5,965 nucleotides of DNA from Betaproteobacteria bacterium (GTDB lineage Bacteria > Pseudomonadota > Gammaproteobacteria > Burkholderiales > UBA9220): contig JAGUYQ010000101.1 of NCBI GenBank assembly GCA_020061285.1, forward strand, positions 1-5,965, in the 5' to 3' direction. Positions 1 to 5,965 of this stretch are shown in pieces. The position numbers were made by a program, and so were the translations under genes. The stretch's first letter is position 1, and the number at the start of each line of letters is the position of its first letter. The notes below the pieces were generated by a model. It was not told the origin of the DNA. It did not search any database and worked only from the letters and a program-made list of their open reading frames with translations.

Positions 1-314
1 CGCACCTTGGCGGGCCGGGTGACGAAATCCCCCAGGTCCACGCCGCGGCGCAGGGCGTCGAGGGCGGTGTCGTCGGGGATGCCTTCCACCTGCACCCAGT
101 AGGTTTTTTCCTTGCCGAAGCGGGGATGGCTCAAGCGGTGTTGCAATCCCCCTTCATCGGTTAGAATAAGCAGCCCTTCGCTGTCCGTATCCAGGCGGCC
201 CGCCGGATAAACCCCTTCCACCGGAATGTAGTCCTTCAGGGTGGGGTGTTTGTCGTGGGGGCTGAACTGGGTGATGACGCCGTAGGGCTTGTTGAACAGA
301 ATGATCCGGCTCAT
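1..314 (-). CDS. rluE: 23S rRNA pseudouridine synthase, RluE type (partial)
   Basis: This is the N-terminal 104 residues of a pseudouridine synthase; the 3' end lies beyond the left edge. The protein opens [13 protein letters not shown] and carries [11 protein letters not shown] at residues 39-49, the signature of the RsuA/RluB/E/F family, with the presumed catalytic Asp at 42. The following KTYWVQVEG stretch (70-78) is the usual family strand. E. coli RluE, which converts U2457 of 23S rRNA to pseudouridine, is very similar in the FNKPY, QF and [11 protein letters not shown] region, and like it there is no S4 domain ahead of the catalytic domain. ATG at 314 is chosen because it directly precedes the conserved strand and has a weak purine-rich site (GAGG) about 8-11 bases upstream. 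Roughly half the expected length is visible. The gene is transcribed divergently from icd. Assignment to the family is very secure; RluE rather than a sister enzyme is likely but rests on N-terminal resemblance. Confidence 0.9.
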   Translation of the reverse strand, partial: MSRIILFNKPYGVITQFSPHDKHPTLKDYIPVEGVYPAGRLDTDSEGLLILTDEGGLQHRLSHPRFGKEKTYWVQVEGIPDDTALDALRRGVDLGDFVTRPAKV

Positions 315-339
315 GAGCGTGGCCTCGTGTGTGGGGCGG

Positions 340-367
340 ATTTTACAGGATTCCAAACACTCTTCAA
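340..367 (-). promoter_or_regulatory. Candidate sigma-70 promoter for the rluE-type gene
   Basis: Reading the minus strand, TTGAAG (367-362) is followed after 16 bases by TAAAAT (345-340). The first shares TTGA with the -35 consensus and the second matches five of six bases of the -10. Transcription would start near 333, leaving a leader of about 20 bases before ATG 314. I found no convincing promoter on the plus strand for icd in this 71-base spacer; TTTACA at 342-347 resembles a -35 but has no good partner. The icd promoter may overlap rluE. This is a visual match only. Confidence 0.35.
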
Positions 368-385
368 TTCGGGGGTAGCGACAGC

Positions 386-1633
<1,248 letters not shown>

Positions 1634-1650
1634 GCCGGTCGGTTGATGCG

Positions 1651-1684
1651 AAAAAAGCCGGGGCTGAAAAGTCCCGGCTTTTTT
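1651..1684. terminator. Bidirectional rho-independent terminator after icd
   Basis: A perfect 12-bp inverted repeat: AAAAAAGCCGGG (1651-1662) pairs with CCCGGCTTTTTT (1673-1684) around a 10-base loop. The GC-rich core is flanked by A6 on one side and T6 on the other, so the transcript has a U-tract in either direction. It therefore serves icd from the left and can also stop the convergent minus-strand gene that ends at 1767. Confidence 0.93.
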
Positions 1685-1689
1685 ATTGT

Positions 1690-1716
1690 TGTGGAGGGAT
1701 TGGCGAAGCTAGAGAC
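1690..1716 (-). pseudogene. Possible 9-codon relic resembling the DUF1854 gene
   Basis: Read on the minus strand, these codons give VSSFANPST. The DUF1854 protein encoded at 3354-3827 has VSSFATPST at residues 91-99 (positions 3531-3557). Eight of nine residues agree, and 21 of 27 bases agree. Of the six base differences, four are silent (TCT/TCC, ACA/ACC and the two in TCC/AGC), which is the pattern of diverged coding sequence. Similarity stops on both sides, and the upstream part of the reading frame does not resemble DUF1854. The match is short, so chance remains a real alternative. Confidence 0.2.
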
Positions 1717-1766
1717 AGGTTCGTTACTTGAGGGGCAACTCAGTCTGTCCCCTATTATTGGGATGG

Positions 1767-3197
1767 TTACGAGGGAATGGCCCAAACCGAAGTTGTTTTC
1801 GGAGTTGGGGTATTGGCATCTACGGTCACAATACAGGCGGTTCCGTGGGTTCCATCGGTACCGAAAGACATTATCACCGTCGGATTATCGGCCGGGTAGG
1901 CCAGGATGTACATCAACGGAACGTAGATGATGCTGTTCATGTTGGTTCCGTTGTAAGTCACGCTATTGTCGTTGTTAACGGTCAGCTTGTCCTTCTGACT
2001 ATTCGTCATCGGTAAACCTCCGAATACAGACAATGGAACCGGATTAAACGGGGTATAACCGCTTATTGACTGGTTATTGATTGTTCCGCTCATTGAAACC
2101 AGAGAGCCGTTCTGCGGATTGTATTCTCTGGTCAGTTTCAGGGTGATTCCCTGTTGCGGCATGTTCAGGGTTTCACCGTCAAAACTCATGGTGAAAGGAT
2201 TGAAGTAGTATCCCTGGGAAGTGGCGCCATCCAGTGACACACTGATCATCACAAAATTAAGGTCCCAGTTGGTATTCGGAAGCAGGGTGGCATATTGTGC
2301 CTGGATGGACACAAAAGCCAGGGGAGAGGTTGCATTCGGAATCGGGTAATATCCGCTGAAGTCAGCCAATGCACAGCCGCTGAGATCATACAGTTCAACC
2401 GGTGGAGTCGGTGCGCAGGGGATGGTCAGCAGCGACCTTGCTACCAGGGAAGTTCCAACCGTCATGTTGTTGCAGGCAAAACCCTTATTGGCGGCTGTAC
2501 CCATGATAAGGTTAACGGTATCGTTGCCCTGCATGAAAGTGAAATAGTACATGTTCATGTTGTACACATAGGTAGTTACAGGACTCAACTGCCCGCTGTT
2601 GCTTCCGTAGTCGTAGTACAGTTGGTTGTCCGAACCGATGCTCATGACCTTGATTGGAGTGGTGTTAGAGGTCGTAACATAATAGTCACCCGCAAAAAGT
2701 GGGGCGGAAATAGGATTGTTGTAAGTAGATCCGGAAACATTTACAGCGGATTGCCCAGGGAGTGTGATGCTGCCCGAGCAGGATGCAACCGGGCCATAGC
2801 TCCCTACCGTGCGGGTGAAGGTCAGGTTGATTGAAAGTCCCGAGGCTTCCCAGGTTTGACTCAGGGTAGTTCCGTCAAAAGTACCTGTGAACGCATAGCG
2901 TGTAGCACTTGTCCCGTCCAGCGATACGATCAATGTAAGATCAAAAACCGGTTCAGGTGATTGAGGGTTGACCACCATGTTGGTATCCACGGCGAAAAAT
3001 GCTCCCGTGGCGTTGCCCAGCGTGTAGTAGCCATTGAAGGGCATGAGCTTAGGAGTGTCGGGACTGACGGGAATCACTACGGGGGGGTGCTGGTTGATTT
3101 GAGTAATCAGTTGATGATGATAGGCTGCGGTTTCTGCCATGGGAGCAGAACGCTGTACAGACGATAGGATGTTGTTTTTCATTAGAAGTTTTTCCAT
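1767..3197 (-). CDS. Unrecognised protein with two copies of a beta-rich module
   Basis: I do not recognise this 476-residue protein. It is built from two diverged copies of one module: residues about 54-247 (starting FNGYYTLGNATGAFFAV) and 280-459 (FSGYYPIPNATSPLAFV). Shared landmarks in order are the GYY..NAT opening, VSLDG, FDG.TL, a LT.TR/LKLTR strand, SGSI/SGTI, and a closing G.AC..TV containing C242 or C455. Alternating polar and hydrophobic residues rich in T, S, N, G and Y suggest beta-strands, perhaps a barrel or sandwich. A proline-rich linker (259-267) joins the modules. The first 50 residues are polar with no hydrophobic core, so no ordinary signal peptide is seen, despite a surface-protein-like composition. 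ATG 3197 is chosen because AAAAGG lies six bases upstream; the second Met, codon 6, lacks such a site. Bases and codons are clearly AT-richer than in icd or the ABC gene (23 G+C of 60 at 2521-2580 against 44 of 60 at 4261-4320), suggesting transfer. It stands alone, convergent with icd. The reading frame is secure; the function is unknown. Confidence 0.88.
   Translation of the reverse strand: MEKLLMKNNILSSVQRSAPMAETAAYHHQLITQINQHPPVVIPVSPDTPKLMPFNGYYTLGNATGAFFAVDTNMVVNPQSPEPVFDLTLIVSLDGTSATRYAFTGTFDGTTLSQTWEASGLSINLTFTRTVGSYGPVASCSGSITLPGQSAVNVSGSTYNNPISAPLFAGDYYVTTSNTTPIKVMSIGSDNQLYYDYGSNSGQLSPVTTYVYNMNMYYFTFMQGNDTVNLIMGTAANKGFACNNMTVGTSLVARSLLTIPCAPTPPVELYDLSGCALADFSGYYPIPNATSPLAFVSIQAQYATLLPNTNWDLNFVMISVSLDGATSQGYYFNPFTMSFDGETLNMPQQGITLKLTREYNPQNGSLVSMSGTINNQSISGYTPFNPVPLSVFGGLPMTNSQKDKLTVNNDNSVTYNGTNMNSIIYVPLMYILAYPADNPTVIMSFGTDGTHGTACIVTVDANTPTPKTTSVWAIPS
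1821..2360 (-). repeat. Protein module copy 2 (residues ~280-459)
   Basis: This is the second copy, running from FSGYYPIPNAT to CIVTVD. It matches copy 1 block by block: ISVSLDGATSQGY against IVSLDGTSATRY, FDGETL against FDGTTL, LKLTR against LTFTR, SMSGTI against SCSGSI, VPLSVFGG against APLFAGDY, and VIMSFGTDGTHGTAC against VNLIMGTAANKGFAC. The same order of blocks throughout indicates a tandem duplication of one folding unit. Confidence 0.75.
2457..3038 (-). repeat. Protein module copy 1 (residues ~54-247)
   Basis: This is the first of two diverged copies of the module in the unknown protein. It runs from FNGYYTLGNAT to CNNMTV and includes IVSLDGTSATRY, FDGTTL, ASCSGSI, APLFAGDYY and VNLIMGTAANKGFAC. 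It is about 15 residues longer than copy 2, mainly around residues 130-160. The relationship shows at protein level rather than as long DNA identity, so the duplication is old. Confidence 0.75.
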
Positions 3198-3203
3198 GGT
3201 GGA

Positions 3204-3209
3204 CCTTTT
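3204..3209 (-). promoter_or_regulatory. Ribosome binding site deciding the start of the unknown gene
   Basis: AAAAGG on the minus strand sits six bases before ATG 3197. The alternative in-frame ATG at 3182 is preceded by AACTTCTA and has no such site, so the upstream start is preferred. Confidence 0.55.
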
Positions 3210-3225
3210 GAGAGGGATGGGGATT

Positions 3226-3249
3226 TCAATGGGGGCTGCCGACCATTGA
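3226..3249. repeat. Inverted repeat 1 upstream of the unknown gene
   Basis: TCAATGG (3226-3232) and CCATTGA (3243-3249) are perfect 7-bp arms around a 10-base spacer. The repeat lies 28 bases upstream of the start codon and immediately next to a second dyad. It may be a leader hairpin or a protein-binding site. Confidence 0.6.
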
Positions 3250-3250
3250 G

Positions 3251-3281
3251 GGCTAACGCGCTGCCAAGCGTGTAGTTAGCC
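3251..3281. repeat. Inverted repeat 2 upstream of the unknown gene
   Basis: GGCTAAC (3251-3257) and GTTAGCC (3275-3281) are perfect 7-bp arms around a 17-base spacer. An alternative pairing with a bulge (GGCTAACGC with GCGT...TAGCC) would lengthen the hairpin. One base separates it from the neighbouring dyad at 3226-3249. No T-tract follows on either strand, so it is not a terminator; an operator or structured leader is more likely. Confidence 0.6.
3252..3267 (-). promoter_or_regulatory. Weak sigma-54-like -24/-12 candidate for the unknown gene
   Basis: On the minus strand TTGGCAGCGCGTTAGC has the GG and GC dinucleotides at the spacing of a sigma-54 promoter (TGGCA at -24, T.GC at -12). Several less conserved positions do not fit. 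Transcription would begin near 3240, about 43 bases before ATG 3197. It overlaps inverted repeat 2, so the resemblance may be a by-product of that dyad. I found no convincing sigma-70 promoter in this spacer. Confidence 0.15.
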
Positions 3282-3310
3282 AGTGTAGGACATTAAGTTG
3301 GGGTGCGACG

Positions 3311-3339
3311 GCTGGGATTGATAAAGTCCTGGCTTTTTT
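3311..3339 (+). terminator. Orphan rho-independent terminator, similar to that of icd
   Basis: GCTGGGA (3311-3317) pairs with TCCTGGC (3327-3333), counting two G-U pairs, around a 9-base loop and followed by a run of seven T. It is oriented for plus-strand transcription, yet no plus-strand gene lies directly upstream. Its 3' half (3323-3339) matches 16 of 17 bases of the icd terminator (1668-1684). On the minus strand it lacks a U-tract after the stem, and the wobble pairs become A-C mismatches, so it would serve the DUF1854 gene poorly. Confidence 0.65.
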
Positions 3340-3353
3340 TGTGCCTTGAGGTA

Positions 3354-3827
3354 TTACAGGAAGCGGTCCAGCAGCTTGCGGCTGTGCCGGTCCAGGGCTG
3401 GGAGGTCGCGGATGAGGAAGTTGATGCCGTGGCTGTCGGCGATGAGCAGGGTGCCAGGCGCCAGGCGGCGGATGTCTTCTTCCCCTTTCAATACCAGACT
3501 GGTCTCCCCCCGGTCCGTTTCCACTTCCCAGGTGCTGGGGGTGGCGAAGCTGGAGACGTGTTTGATGCGGCGGATTTCCGGCATGAACTCCCGGCCCGCC
3601 AATTCCGCTTCGATGAGCCGGCGGGCGTCCTCCGGCAGGTCGGCGAGGCGGTCGATCCAGGCCAGTTCGTGGCCGTCGGCGCTCATCAGGGCGATGCCCT
3701 GGTCCGGGGCGGCGATGGGGAAGGCCCGCACCGGCACCACACCCGCGTGCGTTGCGCCGTCGGCGGCGTGGAACACCAGCTTGCCGAAGGCGTCGCGGCT
3801 CAGTTGAAAGTCCGTGGCCTTAGTCAT
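3354..3827 (-). CDS. DUF1854 family protein (ABC transporter partner)
   Basis: This 157-residue protein has the hallmarks I associate with DUF1854: VPVRAFPIAAP (31-41) followed by an aliphatic strand and DGHELAWID (51-59), then TPSTWEVETDRG (96-107), LKGEEDIRRL (113-122) and the C-terminal GINFLIRDLPALDRHSRKLL (134-153). The length is normal for the family. It has no signal peptide or membrane segment, so it is probably cytoplasmic. The ATG overlaps the stop of the upstream ABC transporter gene by 8 bases (ATGACTAA), and a strong GGGGGAGGGG site lies six bases upstream, indicating translational coupling and a shared operon. Homologues are usually encoded beside this type of ABC transporter in cyanophycin-metabolising betaproteobacteria, so an accessory role with the transporter is the best inference. 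The biochemical function of the domain is unknown to me. No clear terminator for this direction is seen after its stop. Confidence 0.88.
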   Translation of the reverse strand: MTKATDFQLSRDAFGKLVFHAADGATHAGVVPVRAFPIAAPDQGIALMSADGHELAWIDRLADLPEDARRLIEAELAGREFMPEIRRIKHVSSFATPSTWEVETDRGETSLVLKGEEDIRRLAPGTLLIADSHGINFLIRDLPALDRHSRKLLDRFL

Positions 3828-5965
3828 GTTTCGCCCCTCCCCCGGCTTGTCCGCTCCAGTCCTTGTCTTCCATTTCGGTGTCGACGTTGCGCGCCTGGGC
3901 TTGGTAGAGGCGGTAATAGGCGCCTTCCTTGGCCATTAGCTGGTCGTGGTTGCCCACCTCGACGATCTGGCCCCGGTCCATCACCACCAGCCGGTCGGCC
4001 CGGCGCAGGGTGGAGAGGCGGTGGGCGATGGCGAGGGTGGTGCGGCCTTGCACCAGGTTGTCGAGGGCCTTCTGGATTTCCTTCTCGGTGGTGGAGTCCA
4101 CCGAGGAGGTGGCCTCGTCGAGAATCAGGATGCGCGGGTCGATCAGCAGGGCGCGGGCGATGGAGATGCGCTGGCGCTCGCCGCCGGACAGGCCCTGGCC
4201 CCGTTCCCCCACCAGGGAGTCGTAGCCGTGGGGGAGGCGGAGAATGAACTCGTGGGCGTGGGCGGCCCGTGCGGCGGCGATGATTTCCTCCCGGCTGGCG
4301 TCGGGCTTGCCGTAGGCGATGTTCTCGGCGATGGTGCCGAAGAAGAGGAAAGGCTCTTGCAGCACCAGGCCGATGTGGCGCCGGTAGTCGGATACCGCCA
4401 GGGAGCGGATGTCCACGCCGTCCATGCGGATGGCGCCTTCGCTGAGGTCGTAGAAGCGGCAGATGAGGTTGACCAGGGTGCTCTTGCCCGAGCCGCTGTG
4501 GCCCACCAGGCCGATCATCTCGCCGGGGGCGATGTCCAGGTCCACGCCGCGGATCACGGCGCGGTTGCCGTAGCGGAAGCCGGCGTTGCGAATCTCGATC
4601 CGCCCCTCCACTTTTTCCAGGGGAACCGGCTTGGCCGGCTCGGGGACGCTGGAGACGTGGTCGAGGATGTCGAAAATGCGCTTCGCCCCGGCTGCGGCCT
4701 TCTGGGTCACCGAGACGATGCGGCTCATGGAGTCGAGGCGGATGTAGAAGCGGCTGATGTAGGCGAGGAAGGCGGTGAGCACGCCGACGGTGATCTCGTC
4801 CCGGGATACCTGCCAGATGCCGAAGGCCCATACCACCAGCAGGCCGATCTCGGTGAGGAGGGAGACCGTGGGGGAGAACAGGGACCAGGTCTTGTTGAGG
4901 CGGTCGTTGACCGCCAGGTTGTGGCGGTTGGCGGCGCGGAAGCGTTCGGCTTCCCGGCCTTCCTGGGCGAAGGCTTTCACCACGCGGATGCCGGGGATGG
5001 TGTCGGCGAGGACGTTGGTCACTTCCGACCACACCCGGTCGATCTTCTCGAAGCCGGTGCGCAGCCGGTCCCGCACCACGTGGATCATCCAGGCGATGAA
5101 GGGGAGGGGCAGCAGGGTCACCAGGGCCAGCCAGGGGTTGATGGAAAAAAGGATCAGCGCCGTCATGCCGATCATCAGCACGTCGGTGGCGAAATCCAGC
5201 AGGTGCAGCGACAGGAAGACGTTGATGCGGTCGGTTTCCGAGCCGATGCGCGCCATCAGGTCGCCGGTGCGCTTGCCGCCGAAATACTCCAGGGATAGCC
5301 GCAGCAGGTGTTCGTAGGTGGTGGTGCGCAAGTCGGCGCCGATGCGCTCGCTGACCAGGGCCAGGATGTAGGTACGGGCCCAGCCAAGGCTCCAGGCCAG
5401 CAAGGCGGAACCCAGAAGTCCGCCGAGGAGCAGTGCCACCAGGCCGATGTCGATGGGGACGCCGTTCTGGTAGGGAATCAGTACCTTGTCCATCAGGGGC
5501 ATGGTCAGGTAGGGCGGCACCAGGGTGGCGGCGGTGGAAGCCAGGGTCAGGAGGAAACCCGCCAGGAGCGGTTTGCCGTAGGGCTTGGCGAAGCGCCAGA
5601 GGCGGAACAGGGTCCAAGTGGACGGCGGGGTGTGGATTTCCCTGCTGCAAACGGGACATTCTTCCTGGTCGGGCTCCAGGGGCGCCTTGCACTGGGGGCA
5701 CACCGTTCCCGTTTCCTGGGCCACGGGGCGGCCGCTGAGGCGGCTGTCGCGCTGTTGTTCGAAATGGTCGATGAGGCGCAGGGCGGCGACGTTCTGTCCC
5801 AGGGTGTAGCGCCAGCAGGCGAGGCGCGCCGTGTCGTCGTGCAGTTCCAGGCTGCCCACCCCGGCGTGGTCGTGGTGCAACAGGGCCAGTCCCGGCCGGT
5901 AAGCCCACTCCCGCCACGCCGGTTCACCCTGGGCCCTGGACAGCAGGCGGCGGTCGGTCACCGCC
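3820..5965 (-). CDS. ABC half-transporter with N-terminal zinc-ribbon extension (5' partial)
   Basis: This is an exporter-type ABC half-transporter, expected to work as a homodimer in the inner membrane. Residues here are numbered from a GTG at 5961. Positions 1-87 form a soluble N-terminal domain (TDRRLLSRA, HHDHAGVGSLELHD), followed by a zinc-ribbon-like CPQC (88-91) and CPVC (102-105). A six-helix membrane domain spans about 130-425. The nucleotide-binding domain has A-loop Y464, Walker A GHSGSGKST (487-495), Q-loop Q535, signature LSGGERQR (591-598), Walker B ILILDE (611-616) and switch H647; all catalytic residues are intact. The frame stays open to the window edge, and GTG 5961 falls inside a TDRRLL motif usually preceded by more residues, so the true start probably lies outside. 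The gene overlaps the DUF1854 gene by 8 bases. This transporter type with its N-terminal extension is commonly annotated as associated with cyanophycin metabolism; that rests on genome context, and the substrate is not established by this sequence. Confidence 0.9.
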   Translation of the reverse strand, partial: AVTDRRLLSRAQGEPAWREWAYRPGLALLHHDHAGVGSLELHDDTARLACWRYTLGQNVAALRLIDHFEQQRDSRLSGRPVAQETGTVCPQCKAPLEPDQEECPVCSREIHTPPSTWTLFRLWRFAKPYGKPLLAGFLLTLASTAATLVPPYLTMPLMDKVLIPYQNGVPIDIGLVALLLGGLLGSALLAWSLGWARTYILALVSERIGADLRTTTYEHLLRLSLEYFGGKRTGDLMARIGSETDRINVFLSLHLLDFATDVLMIGMTALILFSINPWLALVTLLPLPFIAWMIHVVRDRLRTGFEKIDRVWSEVTNVLADTIPGIRVVKAFAQEGREAERFRAANRHNLAVNDRLNKTWSLFSPTVSLLTEIGLLVVWAFGIWQVSRDEITVGVLTAFLAYISRFYIRLDSMSRIVSVTQKAAAGAKRIFDILDHVSSVPEPAKPVPLEKVEGRIEIRNAGFRYGNRAVIRGVDLDIAPGEMIGLVGHSGSGKSTLVNLICRFYDLSEGAIRMDGVDIRSLAVSDYRRHIGLVLQEPFLFFGTIAENIAYGKPDASREEIIAAARAAHAHEFILRLPHGYDSLVGERGQGLSGGERQRISIARALLIDPRILILDEATSSVDSTTEKEIQKALDNLVQGRTTLAIAHRLSTLRRADRLVVMDRGQIVEVGNHDQLMAKEGAYYRLYQAQARNVDTEMEDKDWSGQAGGGAKHD
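3834..3843 (-). promoter_or_regulatory. Strong internal ribosome binding site for the DUF1854 gene
   Basis: GGGGGAGGGG on the minus strand ends six bases before ATG 3827. It lies inside the last codons of the ABC transporter gene (the GGGA part of its tail), so the downstream gene can be translated independently as well as by coupling. Confidence 0.7.
5647..5700 (-). other. Zinc-ribbon-like four-cysteine motif in the ABC protein
   Basis: The segment encodes CPQC, ten residues, then CPVC, followed by SREIH. Two CPxC knuckles with this spacing are typical of a small zinc ribbon. It sits between the soluble N-terminal domain and the first membrane helix, so it would lie on the cytoplasmic face. 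Such a ribbon is unusual for ordinary lipid or drug exporters. Metal binding is inferred. Confidence 0.7.

Noticed and set aside
329..385. GTG at 329 as an upstream start for icd, adding 19 residues.
   Set aside because: The added residues are unlike any icd N-terminus; homologues begin at MYQHI, and a G-rich site sits properly before ATG 386.
1731..1753. AGGGG/CCCCT inverted repeat after the stop of the accessory gene as its own terminator.
   Set aside because: The arms are only 5 bp, the loop is 13 bases, and no T-tract follows in either direction; the bidirectional terminator at 1651-1684 serves better.
3181..3197. A secretion signal at the N-terminus of the accessory protein.
   Set aside because: MEKLLMKNNILSSVQRS is too short and polar to form a hydrophobic core, and no cleavage-like site follows.
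3946..5298. Long plus-strand open frame of 450 codons opposite the ABC transporter gene.
   Set aside because: It is antisense to intact Walker A, signature and Walker B motifs, and shows only the low-complexity composition of a shadow frame.
3824..5917. A 697-codon minus-strand frame overlapping the ABC transporter in another phase.
   Set aside because: It is extremely Pro-, Arg- and Gly-rich with no domain; the overlapping frame encodes a complete ABC transporter.
5959..5961. GTG at 5961 as the true start of the ABC transporter.
   Set aside because: No ribosome binding site can be judged with four bases left, the frame is open to the edge, and TDRRLL normally lies inside the N-terminal domain.

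Overview
The window reads as a GC-rich proteobacterial chromosome, most likely a betaproteobacterium and possibly Rhodocyclales-like. The basis is the icd protein, which has the N-terminus and NADP-site residues of the 415-420 aa proteobacterial enzyme, and an ABC transporter/DUF1854 pair typical of cyanophycin-metabolising betaproteobacteria. This placement is inference from family knowledge; no marker gene settles it.

Layout, left to right. Positions 1-314 (minus) hold the N-terminal half of a 23S rRNA pseudouridine synthase of the RluE type, cut by the window edge. It diverges from icd (386-1633, plus), a complete NADP-dependent isocitrate dehydrogenase, across a 71-base spacer. A perfect 12-bp bidirectional terminator (1651-1684) follows icd. 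Next, on the minus strand, is an unrecognised 476-residue protein (1767-3197). Its base composition and codon use are clearly AT-richer than its neighbours, and it consists of two diverged copies of a roughly 180-195 residue beta-rich module. Its upstream region carries two adjacent inverted repeats. A second rho-independent terminator follows (3311-3339), nearly identical over its 3' half to the icd terminator. The right side is a minus-strand operon: an ABC half-transporter with an N-terminal zinc-ribbon-bearing extension (3820 to beyond the right edge), overlapping by 8 bases a small DUF1854 protein (3354-3827).

How they relate. rluE and icd are housekeeping genes (ribosome modification, TCA cycle). 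The ABC/DUF1854 pair is translationally coupled and presumably works as one membrane unit; the family is associated by genome context with cyanophycin (Asp-Arg polymer) metabolism, but no cphA gene lies in this window, so the substrate is unknown here. The AT-richer gene looks like an accessory insertion at what was a convergent junction between icd and the DUF1854 operon. Terminator-like sequence lies on both sides of it, and a tiny DUF1854-like coding echo lies on its left. The unknown duplicated-module protein and its setting are the most novel part of the window.
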